From the NCBI RefSeq assembly GCF_001613085.1, contig NZ_BDBR01000023.1:1-64000 (forward strand): a stretch of DNA of 64,000 nt. The letters are read 5' to 3'. The notes under the pieces are model-generated. The model was given only the letters and a program-made list of their open reading frames with translations. It did not search any database and had not been told where the DNA came from. Both the position numbers and the translations under genes were made by a program. Positions 33,363-42,258 of the stretch are shown here, piece after piece. The DNA comes from Nocardia salmonicida NBRC 13393. GTDB taxonomy: Bacteria; Actinomycetota; Actinomycetes; Mycobacteriales; Mycobacteriaceae. Each line of letters begins with the position of its first letter. Positions within the stretch are counted from its first letter, which is position 1.

Positions 33363-34640
33363 ATGTCGAGGTTTCTACTTGCGTTCAACGGAACACGGGG
33401 AGATATCCAGCCCGCCGTCGTCATCGGAGCCGAACTCGGTCGCCGAGGCCACGATGTGGTCGTCGGCGCCCCGCCGAACCTGTGCGGGTTCGTGGCCGCG
33501 GCGGGGTTGTCGGCCGAACCGTTCGGCTACGACACCCAGGCGCACATGAACTCCGACGTGGTGCGCACCCGAATGCGCACCGGTGGGCCGCGGCAACGGT
33601 GGCAGGCCTTCACCGAGATCCGGGATCTCGGCTGGTCGCAAGCGATCTCTGACATGTCGGTACTCGGTGCTGGCGCCGATGCCATCCTCACCGGATTCGT
33701 CACCGAGCAGATCGCGGCGCCGTTCGCCGAATCTGTGGGCGCGGCATGTATCTCGGTGCACCACGCGCCGATTCGGCCCAACAGTGCGGTCTCTCCGGTG
33801 CCTGCGGCCGTGTCGGGACTGCCGCCCGCGCTCAACCGCGCGAGCTGGTGGCTCACCGATACCGCGATGTGGCTGCTGACCCGAGATCGCCAGAACGCGC
33901 TGCGCCGCGAACTCGGCGTCGACGGTACGGTCGCTCGTTCGCCGCGGGATCGACTCGAGATCCAGGCCTACGATCCGCTGCTGTGTCCGGAACTGGTCGC
34001 GGAGTGGTCCGATGACCGCCCGTTCGTCGGGTTCCTCGGACTCTCCGGCGAACAACGCCGTCGCATCGCTGCCGACACCGCCGATGCCGAGCTGCTCGAT
34101 TGGGTCCGGACCGGCACGGAGCCGGTCTATTTCGGGTTCGGCAGCATGCCGGTCCCTGACCCTGCGGCGGTGGTCGGTGCCATCGTGACGGCCTGTGACC
34201 GGCTGGGCGTGCGTGCGCTGATCAGCACCGGCTGGGCCGATCTGGCGCCATCGGACGCCGAGAACGTGCGAGTCGTCGGCGCACTCGATCATGAACAGAT
34301 CCTGCCGCTGTGCCGTGTCGCCGTGCATCACGGTGGGGCGGGAACCACGGCCGCGGCGATGCGAGCCGGGATCCCGAGCCTGGTGTGTTGGGTGGGATCC
34401 GATCAGCCGTTTTGGGGCGCGCGATGCGTGCGCCACGGCGTCGGGGCGTCAACGCGGTTGAAGGGCTTGACTGCCGAGACGCTGGTCGCCGAGCTGACCA
34501 CTGTGCTCGCGCCGGATTGTGCACGACGAGCCGAAGAAATTGCAGGAGAGTTGATCACGCCCGAACAGGCAGTCTTGCGATGCGCGGATCTGATCGAGGA
34601 GCGCACCGACGCGAACCTCCGCTCACGGGCCCGACGCTGA
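33363..34640 (+). CDS. GT1-family glycosyltransferase, paralogue of the divergent gene
   Basis: 425 residues from the ATG at 33363, just before RFLLAFNGTRGDIQPAVVIGAEL. The C-terminal donor motif is HHGGAGTTAAAMRAGIPSL. Clearly related to the 432-residue enzyme on the other strand; the pair probably arose by duplication and may add two related sugars. The stop overlaps the next gene's start (TGATG), so it is coupled to a WS/DGAT-like acyltransferase. That points to glycosylation and acylation of the same molecule. Confidence 0.88.
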   Translation: MSRFLLAFNGTRGDIQPAVVIGAELGRRGHDVVVGAPPNLCGFVAAAGLSAEPFGYDTQAHMNSDVVRTRMRTGGPRQRWQAFTEIRDLGWSQAISDMSVLGAGADAILTGFVTEQIAAPFAESVGAACISVHHAPIRPNSAVSPVPAAVSGLPPALNRASWWLTDTAMWLLTRDRQNALRRELGVDGTVARSPRDRLEIQAYDPLLCPELVAEWSDDRPFVGFLGLSGEQRRRIAADTADAELLDWVRTGTEPVYFGFGSMPVPDPAAVVGAIVTACDRLGVRALISTGWADLAPSDAENVRVVGALDHEQILPLCRVAVHHGGAGTTAAAMRAGIPSLVCWVGSDQPFWGARCVRHGVGASTRLKGLTAETLVAELTTVLAPDCARRAEEIAGELITPEQAVLRCADLIEERTDANLRSRARR

Positions 34641-36100
34641 TGGCGACCACGCTGCGATTGCAGCCCGAGGACAGTACGTATTGGTTTGTGCGTGAAGCTT
34701 TCGGATGGTCGGTCGTGCTGCAGATCCTGTGGCGATTCTCCGCGCAGCCGGAGTGCGTCGACCTGGTGGCGTTGAACGCGAAGCTGTGTGACAGCGTGCT
34801 CAATCGGCGGTTGGCCAGGGCTGCGGTGCCCCTTGCCAGACACCGATGGGAGCATGCGGACTTCGCGCCCGAGTTGTTGATCGACGCGGCGCCGATTCCC
34901 GCCGATGATATCGAGACATGGTCGGGAGCAGAACTTTACGGTGCACCGCTGGACCCGGAGTGCGGCCCCGCCTGGCGGTTGCGCGGTGTCGCGGTCGACG
35001 ACGGTGGCTTCGTTCTGTCGCTCACCGCTTTGCACCTCGTCGCCGACGGCCGAACCATGGTCACCGCCGCGATGGAGTCCCTGGCCGGTAACGCCACCGA
35101 CCCCCTCTCCCGCACGGTGGGTTCGCCCGCGAGTGACGCCACCGACCACGACCTGACGTCGGCCCGTTCGTTCGGCATCTGCCTGCGGGACGTGTTCGAT
35201 GGTGTGGGACAAGTGGCTGCGGCGGGGCTCGGCATCGCCGCAGCCGCCGCCACCCTCGCTCGCGATCGCGCGCGACTCCCCGCTCGCACTCGCCCCCGTG
35301 GGCAATCTGCGACCACCCCGGATGGGCAATCGCTGCCTACAGCCGTGGAAGGGCGAGCGCCGAGCGTGAGGGCCGAGGGGCGTCCGATGAAGGCCCCGGC
35401 GCACCTGCGGTCCCCCCGTGCGCAGTGTTCGTGGACGACTGTCAGTGTTGATGCGGCGCACTGGGATTCGATCGCGAGCCGGCACGGCGGTACCGCCAAC
35501 ACCCTGTTCATCGCCGTGCTGGCCGGTGCTCTGCGTGCGTCGGGATACGCCGATGGCGCACCGCTGAAACTGGGCATCCCGGTCAGCAGGCGCACCGAGG
35601 ACGACGATCGTGGCAACGCGACCGCGGGAGTCTCGGTGCTGCTCACCGACGAGCTGGCCACCGGCGGCGACCTCGGTGCGTTGCGCCGTCTGTGTAAGGA
35701 GGCGTTCGCGCGGTTGTCGGCGGGGCAGCGCGCGGCGCATATCCATCTGCTGCCATTGGTGTCGTTGTTACCGACGGCGCTGGTGGTCCGCGCCGCGACC
35801 GCGGGCTCGGGGATGCCGGACGCGGTGGCGTCCAATTTGGGGCAGTTCGCCGACGAACTGCGCGATATCGGCGGTGTCTCGGCCACCGCTGTCGCCTTCC
35901 GCGGTATCGCGCAGGGTGTCGACCCCGACCTGGCGTACCGGTTCGGCGACGGACTGCAGTCCTGGGCGATCCAGTCGGGTGACACGATGACCTTCTCGGT
36001 CGCCGCCTTCGACGAGAGACGCTTCCCCGACGCCGCTGAGCTGCGCAGGCTACTGTCCGGCGAACTCGACGGGTGGGCCCTCGACTACCAGGTGTGGTGA
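34640..36100 (+). CDS. WS/DGAT- or PapA-like acyltransferase
   Basis: 486 residues from the ATG at 34640, which shares a base with the upstream stop. Catalytic HxxxDG in LHLVADGRT (His132, Asp136). The N-terminal RLQPEDSTYWFVREAFGWSV and the C-terminal VASNLGQFADELRDIGG-like segment fit the wax-ester-synthase/diacylglycerol-acyltransferase or PapA class. A low-complexity linker of about 50 residues (AARDRARLPARTRPRGQS region) interrupts the middle. It is paralogous to the next gene. Acylation of a glycosylated lipid is inferred from the coupled GT1 gene; a storage-lipid role is the alternative. Confidence 0.75.
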   Translation: MATTLRLQPEDSTYWFVREAFGWSVVLQILWRFSAQPECVDLVALNAKLCDSVLNRRLARAAVPLARHRWEHADFAPELLIDAAPIPADDIETWSGAELYGAPLDPECGPAWRLRGVAVDDGGFVLSLTALHLVADGRTMVTAAMESLAGNATDPLSRTVGSPASDATDHDLTSARSFGICLRDVFDGVGQVAAAGLGIAAAAATLARDRARLPARTRPRGQSATTPDGQSLPTAVEGRAPSVRAEGRPMKAPAHLRSPRAQCSWTTVSVDAAHWDSIASRHGGTANTLFIAVLAGALRASGYADGAPLKLGIPVSRRTEDDDRGNATAGVSVLLTDELATGGDLGALRRLCKEAFARLSAGQRAAHIHLLPLVSLLPTALVVRAATAGSGMPDAVASNLGQFADELRDIGGVSATAVAFRGIAQGVDPDLAYRFGDGLQSWAIQSGDTMTFSVAAFDERRFPDAAELRRLLSGELDGWALDYQVW

Positions 36101-36159
36101 ATATCGCTCTCCGGCTTCGCCGGGATGCGCGACCGTGGCGACGTGGTTAGCCTGACGAA

Positions 36160-37485
36160 ATGAACCGTGTTGCAGGGGCGGACGAGTCATATCTGCTGGC
36201 GCAAGACCTATTCGGTTGGTCGGCACCCATCCAATACGCCTGGGTGTTCGGCAGTGAGCCCGAGCCCGGGGAGCTCGAACGATTCGGCGACCAGCTAGCC
36301 GCCGGATCGTTGAGCCGCATGGTGATTCGCGCCGTGGTGCCCTTCGCGCGGCACCGGTGGGCACGTTCACCGCATCCGCCCGTGCTGCGCATCCAACCGG
36401 ACCCCATCACCGACGACCAGATCGGCGAGTGGGCCGATCGCACCCTGCGCGCCGCTGACGTCGACCCTGTCGCAGGTCGGGGATGGCAGCTGATCGGGGT
36501 GCGCACCACCTCGGGCAGGTTCGTGCTCTCGCTGCTGATCTCGCACATGGTCGCCGACGGCCAGGGCCTCTACAGAGCACTCGCGGCGGCGCACGCGGGC
36601 AGCTCTGCGAGCGCCCTGCCCACCGAGTCCGAGGTGCTGGCCACGCGGCGGTGGCGGGGCGACACGAAGGATGCCCTCGCCCAACTCGGCGCGGCAGCAT
36701 CGGCCGCTCGGGTGATCGGCACCGAACTCCTGCGCACCCGCAACGGCCGGCCCCCGGCGGCCAGTCGCGCACCGCGCACGATCGACGCGGCGATCGATGG
36801 CCCCGACACCACCCTGGCGATCATCGATATCGACCGTGCTGCCTGGGCCGAACAGGCGCGCCGATTCGACGGCACCGGCAATACGCTTTTCACCGCGGTA
36901 CTCGGCGGCCTCGTGCAACGATCCGGCTATCCGGTCGGGCCCGACGGACTGCGCGTCTGCATCGCCGTGAGCAACCGGGAAGCGGGCGACGAGCGAGCCA
37001 ACGCGTCCGGTGGCGTGTGGATCCGGGTGCCCGATCCGATCGCGCCGGAAACGGGTTTGCAGGGGATCAGGGCGCTGAGCAAGGAGGCGTTCACCCGCTA
37101 CGCCGCCTCGGGTCAGGACAAGCTGACCGACAACCTCCAACCGGTCGTGCGGCTGCTGCCCGATGGCGTGATCAGAAGGCTGATGCGTTCGATCGCGGGT
37201 CCCGACACCACCGTGTCCAACCTCGGTGCCGCACCCGACAGCGCCATCGAGATCGGTGGTCGTCGCGCCGAATCCTTCGCCATCCGCGCGATCATGCAAG
37301 GACGCGACGCCGTCGAGCGCCGTCGCCAAGGTCCCGCCGTCGCCGCGTGGGCTGTCGAATACGACGACAAGCTCACGATCACGTTCTTCGGCATCCACCC
37401 CGAGTACTTCGGTGACGAGGCGAAACTCCACGCTCATATCGCGGCCGAACTCGAGGCGTGGGGCCTGGCAGGTACCCCGTGGTGA
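36160..37485 (+). CDS. WS/DGAT- or PapA-like acyltransferase, paralogue
   Basis: 441 residues. HxxxDG catalytic motif ISHMVADGQG (His129, Asp133). The N-terminal ADESYLLAQDLFGWSAPIQYAW matches the preceding protein (EDSTYWFVREAFGWSVVLQI), as do GNTLFTAVLGGLVQRSGYP and TTVSNLGAAPDSAIEIGG. This shorter copy lacks the long basic linker. The gap after the previous gene is 59 bases, with a small hairpin (CCGGC ttc GCCGG), so co-transcription is possible. Substrate unknown. Confidence 0.75.
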   Translation: MNRVAGADESYLLAQDLFGWSAPIQYAWVFGSEPEPGELERFGDQLAAGSLSRMVIRAVVPFARHRWARSPHPPVLRIQPDPITDDQIGEWADRTLRAADVDPVAGRGWQLIGVRTTSGRFVLSLLISHMVADGQGLYRALAAAHAGSSASALPTESEVLATRRWRGDTKDALAQLGAAASAARVIGTELLRTRNGRPPAASRAPRTIDAAIDGPDTTLAIIDIDRAAWAEQARRFDGTGNTLFTAVLGGLVQRSGYPVGPDGLRVCIAVSNREAGDERANASGGVWIRVPDPIAPETGLQGIRALSKEAFTRYAASGQDKLTDNLQPVVRLLPDGVIRRLMRSIAGPDTTVSNLGAAPDSAIEIGGRRAESFAIRAIMQGRDAVERRRQGPAVAAWAVEYDDKLTITFFGIHPEYFGDEAKLHAHIAAELEAWGLAGTPW

Positions 37486-37504
37486 CGGCCAGGACCCACG
37501 CGAA

Positions 37505-38016
37505 TCAGATCGAGAAGGTCCTGCCGTAGGTGACGACGGTGTCGCCGGTGGAGCCGACGATCTTCACGAACGGGCGGACGTTGGTCTGGCCGAGCACACC
37601 GGTGACGGTGCCGTGGAAGCCCGAAAGGCGCAGCACGCCTTCGGCTCCGGAGATTTCGCCACCGGCGACCTCGACCTCCGACCTCGAGGCCCAGGCTCGG
37701 GGTCGACCACTCGAACTCGAGCCTGCCGTCGAGGGGTGGCGGGGTAGCCGACCTGGTAGCCCACGATGAGGTGGCCGGACCAGGCCTCGGCCTCGGGGCC
37801 GGTGACCAGGTAGGACGCCGCGCCACTGTGGAACCACTCGCGGGTGAGCGGATTGCCGTCCAATGGTGCGACGAAGTCGATCCGGGTGTCGGACTGGACC
37901 GCTTCGACGGTGCGGTTCTTGCCGTCGAGAACAATGCTGCTGCTGTCGATTCCGGCAGCGGCAGAGCCTGCCCCCATGGCGAGACCGACCGCGATGGCCG
38001 ATGCCATCGCGACCAT
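37505..38016 (-). pseudogene. MspA-family porin, interrupted by two frameshifts
   Basis: Three reading frames together spell an MspA-like outer-membrane porin. Frame 1 (from 38016) gives a signal peptide (SAIAVGLAMGAGSAAA) and GIDSSSIVLDGKNRTVEAVQ...LTREWFHSGAASYLVTGPE...GYQVGYPAT. Frame 2 continues LDGRLEFEWSTPSLGLEVGG. Frame 3 ends EISGAEGVLRLSGFHGTVTG...RPFVKIVGSTGDTVVTYGR. The first switch is at the CCCC run near 37736-37740, the second at about 37675-37690; each is consistent with one extra base. MspA porins let small solutes cross the mycolate membrane. Either the gene is dead or the assembly has two indels; the intact downstream frame hints at a recent event or an error. Confidence 0.7.
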
Positions 38017-38145
38017 CCGGAGCGCGCATGGTGCAAGGTGACCTGAACTCGATCATGGTGCGGCGCTGGGCGATCCGAGTATCCCACGCCATCCGATCAT
38101 GTGCCGGTCGGCAAAGGGTCACCTAGGACACAGCACCGTGGGCGA

Positions 38146-39234
38146 CTATCGCCGACGTGGGCCTGCGGGGTCGTCGATCATCCATCGGCCGTCGAGTGCG
38201 GGCAGCCCCGCGCTCACCTCGGCGAACAGGTCCGGCAGCGTCAGCAGCACGAGGTCGGGTTCGGCGGCGACAAGGTCTTCAGGGGAGATGATGGGCACAT
38301 CGGTGCCGGGCATCCGGCGGCCCTGTTTACCGGGCGAGGCATCGGCGACACCGGAGAGCAGGCCGCGGTGCGCGCCCGCCATGCTCAACAGGGCTACCGC
38401 CCGGGACGCCGCACCGTAGGCGAAGGCCCGATGATTTTGTGCGGCACAGTCTTCCAACCACGCGCGCAGAGCGCTGACGTGGCGGTCGACCGTGTGTTGC
38501 AGCTCGGCAGTGGAGCTCAGCGCATCGGCTTCGGTGGCGAGCAGTTCGTCGACCGTGGCATCCGCAGTGTGCTCGCCGTGGCGCACCGCGAGCAGCACGG
38601 TACCCCCGTAGAGGTCGAACGCCCACGCGGTGACCACGCTCATCCCCGCAGCCCGCAGCAGCGTGCGCAGGGTGGCCAGTGAGTAGTACGCGAAGTGCCC
38701 GTGCCGCAACGCATTCCACTGCCCTTGCGCGACGATGGCGGCCAGGGAGTGGTACTGCACCAGCAGCACGCCGTCGGGAGCCGTCGCCGCGGCACGTGCC
38801 GCGAAGGCGGCCCGCTGATCGGGTTCGTGCATGATGCCGAAGCAGTCGAGCACCACATCGGCCGGTCCGCTGGTCTTCTCGGTGAAGCCGTGGGCGGCGA
38901 GCAGGGGCAGCCAGGTGCCGCCGTGCGGGCTGCCGAATTCGGCGACCGTCGAACCGCGCAACAGTCCGGCGGTGTGCACCAGGCGCACTGCGTCCGCGGC
39001 CTGGTCGCGCAGTGCCTGCGGTTCGACGCCGCGGGGTTCGGCCGTGACGGTGTCGTCGTCGGCGAGTTGGGCCAGTCCGCAGGCCGCGCACTGGTCCATT
39101 CGTAGCGGATGGCCGGATTCGGTGTCGGCGATCGGAGCGTCACGTGGCGGAAAGTGGTCCGCAGCAGGGACCGACCCCAGGTCGAGTACGGGAGTGAGCG
39201 CGGTCTTCGCGCAGCCGCGGCATCGGCGGGTCAT
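38146..39234 (-). CDS. C-methyltransferase-family protein (sugar methyltransferase fold) with altered active site
   Basis: 362 residues. The N-terminal zinc-site pattern CRGCAKTALTPVLDLG ... CAACGLAQL and a C-terminal domain (AFAYGAASRAVALLSMAGAH, PEDLVAAEPDLVLLTLPDLFAE) match the NDP-hexose C-methyltransferases (TylC3, TcaB9 types). Against the intact copy at 42259, the SAM-binding strand reads AEFGSPHGGTW where that copy has VEVASNDGYLL, and the catalytic YHEHFQYY reads RHGHFAYY. It may be inactive, or bind a sugar for another role. Its start lies only 14 bases from the divergent epimerase start. Confidence 0.75.
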   Translation of the reverse strand: MTRRCRGCAKTALTPVLDLGSVPAADHFPPRDAPIADTESGHPLRMDQCAACGLAQLADDDTVTAEPRGVEPQALRDQAADAVRLVHTAGLLRGSTVAEFGSPHGGTWLPLLAAHGFTEKTSGPADVVLDCFGIMHEPDQRAAFAARAAATAPDGVLLVQYHSLAAIVAQGQWNALRHGHFAYYSLATLRTLLRAAGMSVVTAWAFDLYGGTVLLAVRHGEHTADATVDELLATEADALSSTAELQHTVDRHVSALRAWLEDCAAQNHRAFAYGAASRAVALLSMAGAHRGLLSGVADASPGKQGRRMPGTDVPIISPEDLVAAEPDLVLLTLPDLFAEVSAGLPALDGRWMIDDPAGPRRR

Positions 39235-39251
39235 GGCAGGATGTCCTGGTG
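39232..39251. promoter_or_regulatory. Palindromic Shine-Dalgarno shared by two divergent genes
   Basis: Between the ATG at 39234 (minus) and the GTG at 39249 (plus) lie 14 bases containing AGGATGTCCT (39238-39247). AGGA serves the plus-strand gene (7-base spacing) and the reverse complement of TCCT serves the minus-strand gene (9-base spacing). There is no room for promoters between the genes. Confidence 0.6.
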
Positions 39252-39812
39252 CGTATCGAGCGGACCGAACTGGCCGACGTGGTGGTACTCGTTCCCGAAC
39301 CGTTCCGGGACGAGCGTGGACTGTTCACCCGCACGTTCGACGCGGGCGAGTTCGACGCCCATCTCGGGGTGCCGGGCGCGGCGGCGACCTTCGTGCAGGA
39401 TTCGCAGTCGCGGTCGGTGCGCGGGGTGATCCGTGGCATGCATGGTCGCGGCGGGCGCGGTGAGGCCAAGCTGGTGCGATGCGCGCACGGCGCCGTCCAC
39501 GACGTGCTCGTCGACATTCGTCCTGGTTCGCCGACTTTCGGTGCGCGTCAAGCGTTTCGGCTCGACGACGAGCAGTTCCACCACCTGTACGTGCCGCCGG
39601 GTTTCCTGCACGGATTCCAGGCACTCACCGAGCTCGCCGACGTCTGCTATCGCATCGACCGACCGCACGATCCCGCCGAGGACCTCGGGGTCGCCTACGA
39701 CGACCCCGAACTGGCCATCGACTGGCCGCTGCCCGTCGGCCCGGTCTCCGCGCGCGACGCGCGGGCCGGGAGCTGGCCTGCGCTGCTGGCTACGCTGACG
39801 CCGACGCACTGA
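39249..39812 (+). CDS. RmlC-like dTDP-4-dehydro-6-deoxyhexose 3(,5)-epimerase
   Basis: 187 residues from the GTG at 39249 (AGGA site upstream). A cupin with RmlC signatures: FTRTFDAGEF, RGVIRGMHGR (the active-site His), AKLVRCAHGAVHDVLVDIRPGSPTFG, LYVPPGFLHGFQALTELADVCYRID (base and proton-donor Tyr region) and a C-terminal DDPELAIDWPL. These enzymes epimerise C3 and/or C5 of a 4-keto-6-deoxy nucleotide sugar. Its 3' end overlaps that of the convergent epimerase/reductase by 23 bases. With the cytidylyltransferase nearby the nucleotide could be CDP rather than dTDP. Confidence 0.87.
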   Translation: MRIERTELADVVVLVPEPFRDERGLFTRTFDAGEFDAHLGVPGAAATFVQDSQSRSVRGVIRGMHGRGGRGEAKLVRCAHGAVHDVLVDIRPGSPTFGARQAFRLDDEQFHHLYVPPGFLHGFQALTELADVCYRIDRPHDPAEDLGVAYDDPELAIDWPLPVGPVSARDARAGSWPALLATLTPTH

Positions 39813-40824
39813 TCCGGCGCAGCTGTGCGTCGAGCACCCCGGAGTCGCACAGGCCCTGCAGATGCGGCAGCCGGGTGAATCGCCGGAAGAACGCGTCCGA
39901 GGTGAGCCCGCGCGTGGTGTACTCGGTGAACAGCTCGGCCGCACCCGCGGGCACCGTCCACTGTGCCTCGAAGCCGAGAACCTCACGCGCGTAGGAGAAA
40001 TCGACCCGGTAGGACCGCGGGTCCGCGCCGCTCTCGCCGGTGATCAGCAGACGTGAGCCCGGTACCGCGTCGACCACCGAGGCGGCGATCTCGGCGACGG
40101 TCAGATTGTTGACCTCGGTGCCGATATTGAACGCCCGGCACGAGACATCGGCGGCGGGGGCGGTGAGGCAGGTGGCGAACGCGGCGGCGATGTCCGCGGC
40201 GTGGACCAGGGGTCGCCACGGGGTGCCGTCGGAGAGGACCTTCACCTCGCCGGTGAGCACCGCGTAACCGACCAGATTGTTGAGCACGATATCGGCCCGC
40301 AGTCGCGGTGAGAAGCCGAAAGCCGTGGCGTTGCGCAGGAACACCGGGACGAAATCGTCGTCGGCGAGGGCGGCCACATCGTCTTCGACGCGGACCTTGC
40401 TCTCGGCGTACGGGGTGATGGGCCGCAGCGGGGCGTCCTCGGTGACGAGTTCGGCACCGGCGGCGCCGTAGACCGAGCAGGTCGAGGCGTAGAGGAACCG
40501 CGAGACCCCGGCTTCCTTGGCGAGGCGGGCCAGACGCACCGACGCGTGATGGTTGATGTCGTAGGTGATCTCCGGCGCGAGCGCGCCGAGGGGATCGTTC
40601 GACAACGCGGCGAGGTGGATCACCGCGTCGAAACCGCGCAGCTGTTCGACGGTCACCTTGCGTAGGTCCACCGCTAAACCCTCGGGGTCACCGGCGAATT
40701 CGCCGAGCACGCAGTCGGCGAAGTAGCCGATGTCCAGGCCGGTGACCTGGTGGCCCGCCGTCCGCAGCACCGGCACCATCACGGTGCCGAGATAGCCCTG
40801 GTGCCCGGTGACCAGTACCCGCAT
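39790..40824 (-). CDS. Extended SDR nucleotide-sugar epimerase/reductase
   Basis: 344 residues from the ATG at 40824, 2 bases after the PIG-L stop; an ATG at 40842 would add six residues. Rossmann motif TGHQGYLG and catalytic YAESK (in ITPYAESKVRVEDDV) with Ser in YASTCSVYG. It acts on an NDP-sugar, probably as a 4-epimerase, dehydratase or 4-ketoreductase. It is the last gene of a leftward four-gene unit (methyltransferase, cytidylyltransferase, deacetylase, SDR), a combination I recognise from other actinobacterial branched-sugar clusters. Confidence 0.85.
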   Translation of the reverse strand: MRVLVTGHQGYLGTVMVPVLRTAGHQVTGLDIGYFADCVLGEFAGDPEGLAVDLRKVTVEQLRGFDAVIHLAALSNDPLGALAPEITYDINHHASVRLARLAKEAGVSRFLYASTCSVYGAAGAELVTEDAPLRPITPYAESKVRVEDDVAALADDDFVPVFLRNATAFGFSPRLRADIVLNNLVGYAVLTGEVKVLSDGTPWRPLVHAADIAAAFATCLTAPAADVSCRAFNIGTEVNNLTVAEIAASVVDAVPGSRLLITGESGADPRSYRVDFSYAREVLGFEAQWTVPAGAAELFTEYTTRGLTSDAFFRRFTRLPHLQGLCDSGVLDAQLRRISASASA

Positions 40825-40826
40825 GT

Positions 40827-41477
40827 TCACGTCTGTTCCCATCTGATGATCGCTTTGTCGAGCACGAACGCCTCGGCATACGGTGCGTGGCACTGCACGC
40901 CACGCATCCGGGCCAGCCCGAGGAAGGCCTGTTCGTCGAACCAGTCGCGGCCCGTCTGCGACGGATAGTGCTCGTGCAGCAGTCGTGACTTCTGTTGTGC
41001 CAGTTCATGACTCAACGGGTGGTAGAGCGTGGGAGCCGGGGTATCGGTCTCCCATTTGAGGATTTCGTAGCCCAGGATCAGGTGATCACGGAATTCGGTC
41101 GGCACCAGTTCGGCGAGCAGGCGATGGTCTTGATGGGCGTCGCCACGATGCGGCGCGAACACCACCTCGGGTTCGCCGCCCCGGCGAAAGTCCGCGAGTG
41201 CGTTCTTGATCCGGTCCCAGTGTGCCGGTGCGCGGCCGTCGGGCACATCGAGAACGTGCAGCTGCGGCTCGGTGCCCGAGCAGAACGCGGTCAGCGCCGC
41301 GCGCTCCTCGACCTCGCGGCCGGTGCCGCCGCCGGAGAGCACCAGGGCCCGCACCTCGACCTCGGGATCGGCGCCGGTGAGCGCGAGCAGTGTCGCCCCC
41401 ATCCCGATCGCGATGTCGTCGCAATGCGCGCCGAGCACCGCGATCCGGCGTGGTGGGCGGGTGAACAACCCGATCAC
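40827..41477 (-). CDS. PIG-L/LmbE-family deacetylase
   Basis: 216 residues from a GTG at 41477 (GTGA overlap). Zinc-binding motifs: AHCDD near residue 20 (the usual AHPDD with Cys replacing Pro) and HRGDAHQDH, the second metal ligand. The family removes N-acetyl groups from amino sugars (PIG-L, MshB). In this cassette it may free an amino group on a nucleotide sugar or lipid-linked sugar. That amine could then be acylated by the other enzymes of the locus. Coupling to the cytidylyltransferase is tight. Confidence 0.87.
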   Translation of the reverse strand: MIGLFTRPPRRIAVLGAHCDDIAIGMGATLLALTGADPEVEVRALVLSGGGTGREVEERAALTAFCSGTEPQLHVLDVPDGRAPAHWDRIKNALADFRRGGEPEVVFAPHRGDAHQDHRLLAELVPTEFRDHLILGYEILKWETDTPAPTLYHPLSHELAQQKSRLLHEHYPSQTGRDWFDEQAFLGLARMRGVQCHAPYAEAFVLDKAIIRWEQT

Positions 41478-42250
41478 GGCCGGTCCCACACCATCCACGG
41501 CCGGGTGCCGTTGCGGTAGGCGTCGTCGAGCTCGGCGCGTTCCTTGAAGGTGTCGGCAGGCTTCCAGAAGCCCATGTGCTGATACCCGAAGAGCCTGCCC
41601 TGCCCGGCGAGTGCGCCACACGCGTCGGCCACCAGATCGCCGCCCGGCGGCAGGAGATCGAAGATCTCCTGGCTGAGTACGAAGTAGCCGCCGTTCTCCC
41701 ACAGGGGCATCTGCGCCACCGGCACGATGTCCTTCACCTCGCCCGTGGGGGAGATGTCCACGCAGTGGAACGAGGATTGCGGTGGCACCACCATCATCGA
41801 CGCGGCCGCACCCGAGGCGTGGAAGCGTTCGATCATGGTGTCGAGCGGGGCGTCGGTGAGGACGTCGGCGTAGTTGGCCAGGAAGTACTCGTCACCGTCG
41901 AGGTGCTCGCGCACGCGGCGCAGTCGTTCCCCGATCGCGGATTCGACGCCGGTGTCGACGAAGGTGATCGACCAGTCGCTGATATCGCTGCCCAGCAGCT
42001 CCACCTCACCGTTGCGGATCACGAAGTCGTTGGACGCCGACTCCTGGTAGCTGAGGAAGAAGTTCTTGATGTGTTCGGCGCCGTAGCCGAGGCACAGCAC
42101 GAATTCCTTGTGGCCGTAGTGCGCGTAGTAGCGCATCACGTGCCACAGCAGTGGGCGCGGGCCGACCAGCTGCATCGGCTTGGGGACGACGTCGTCGGAT
42201 CCGCCGCGCATGCGCATGCCGTATCCGCCGCAGAACAGGACGACCTTCAT
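41474..42250 (-). CDS. Glucose-1-phosphate cytidylyltransferase-like (RfbF family)
   Basis: 258 residues from the ATG at 42250; a GTG at 42262 that overlaps the upstream stop (GTGA) would add four residues and is also possible. Nucleotidyltransferase core: MKVVLFCGGYGMRMR, PKPMQLVGPRPLLWHVMRYY, VDTGVESAIGERLRRV, WENGGYFVL and GFWKPADTFKERAELDDAY. The sequence follows RfbF more closely than RmlA (for example the GFWKPADT end). RfbF makes CDP-glucose, the precursor of CDP-3,6-dideoxyhexoses. The first glycine motif carries CGG in place of AGG. Confidence 0.87.
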   Translation of the reverse strand: MKVVLFCGGYGMRMRGGSDDVVPKPMQLVGPRPLLWHVMRYYAHYGHKEFVLCLGYGAEHIKNFFLSYQESASNDFVIRNGEVELLGSDISDWSITFVDTGVESAIGERLRRVREHLDGDEYFLANYADVLTDAPLDTMIERFHASGAAASMMVVPPQSSFHCVDISPTGEVKDIVPVAQMPLWENGGYFVLSQEIFDLLPPGGDLVADACGALAGQGRLFGYQHMGFWKPADTFKERAELDDAYRNGTRPWMVWDRP

Positions 42251-42258
42251 CGGTTCGT

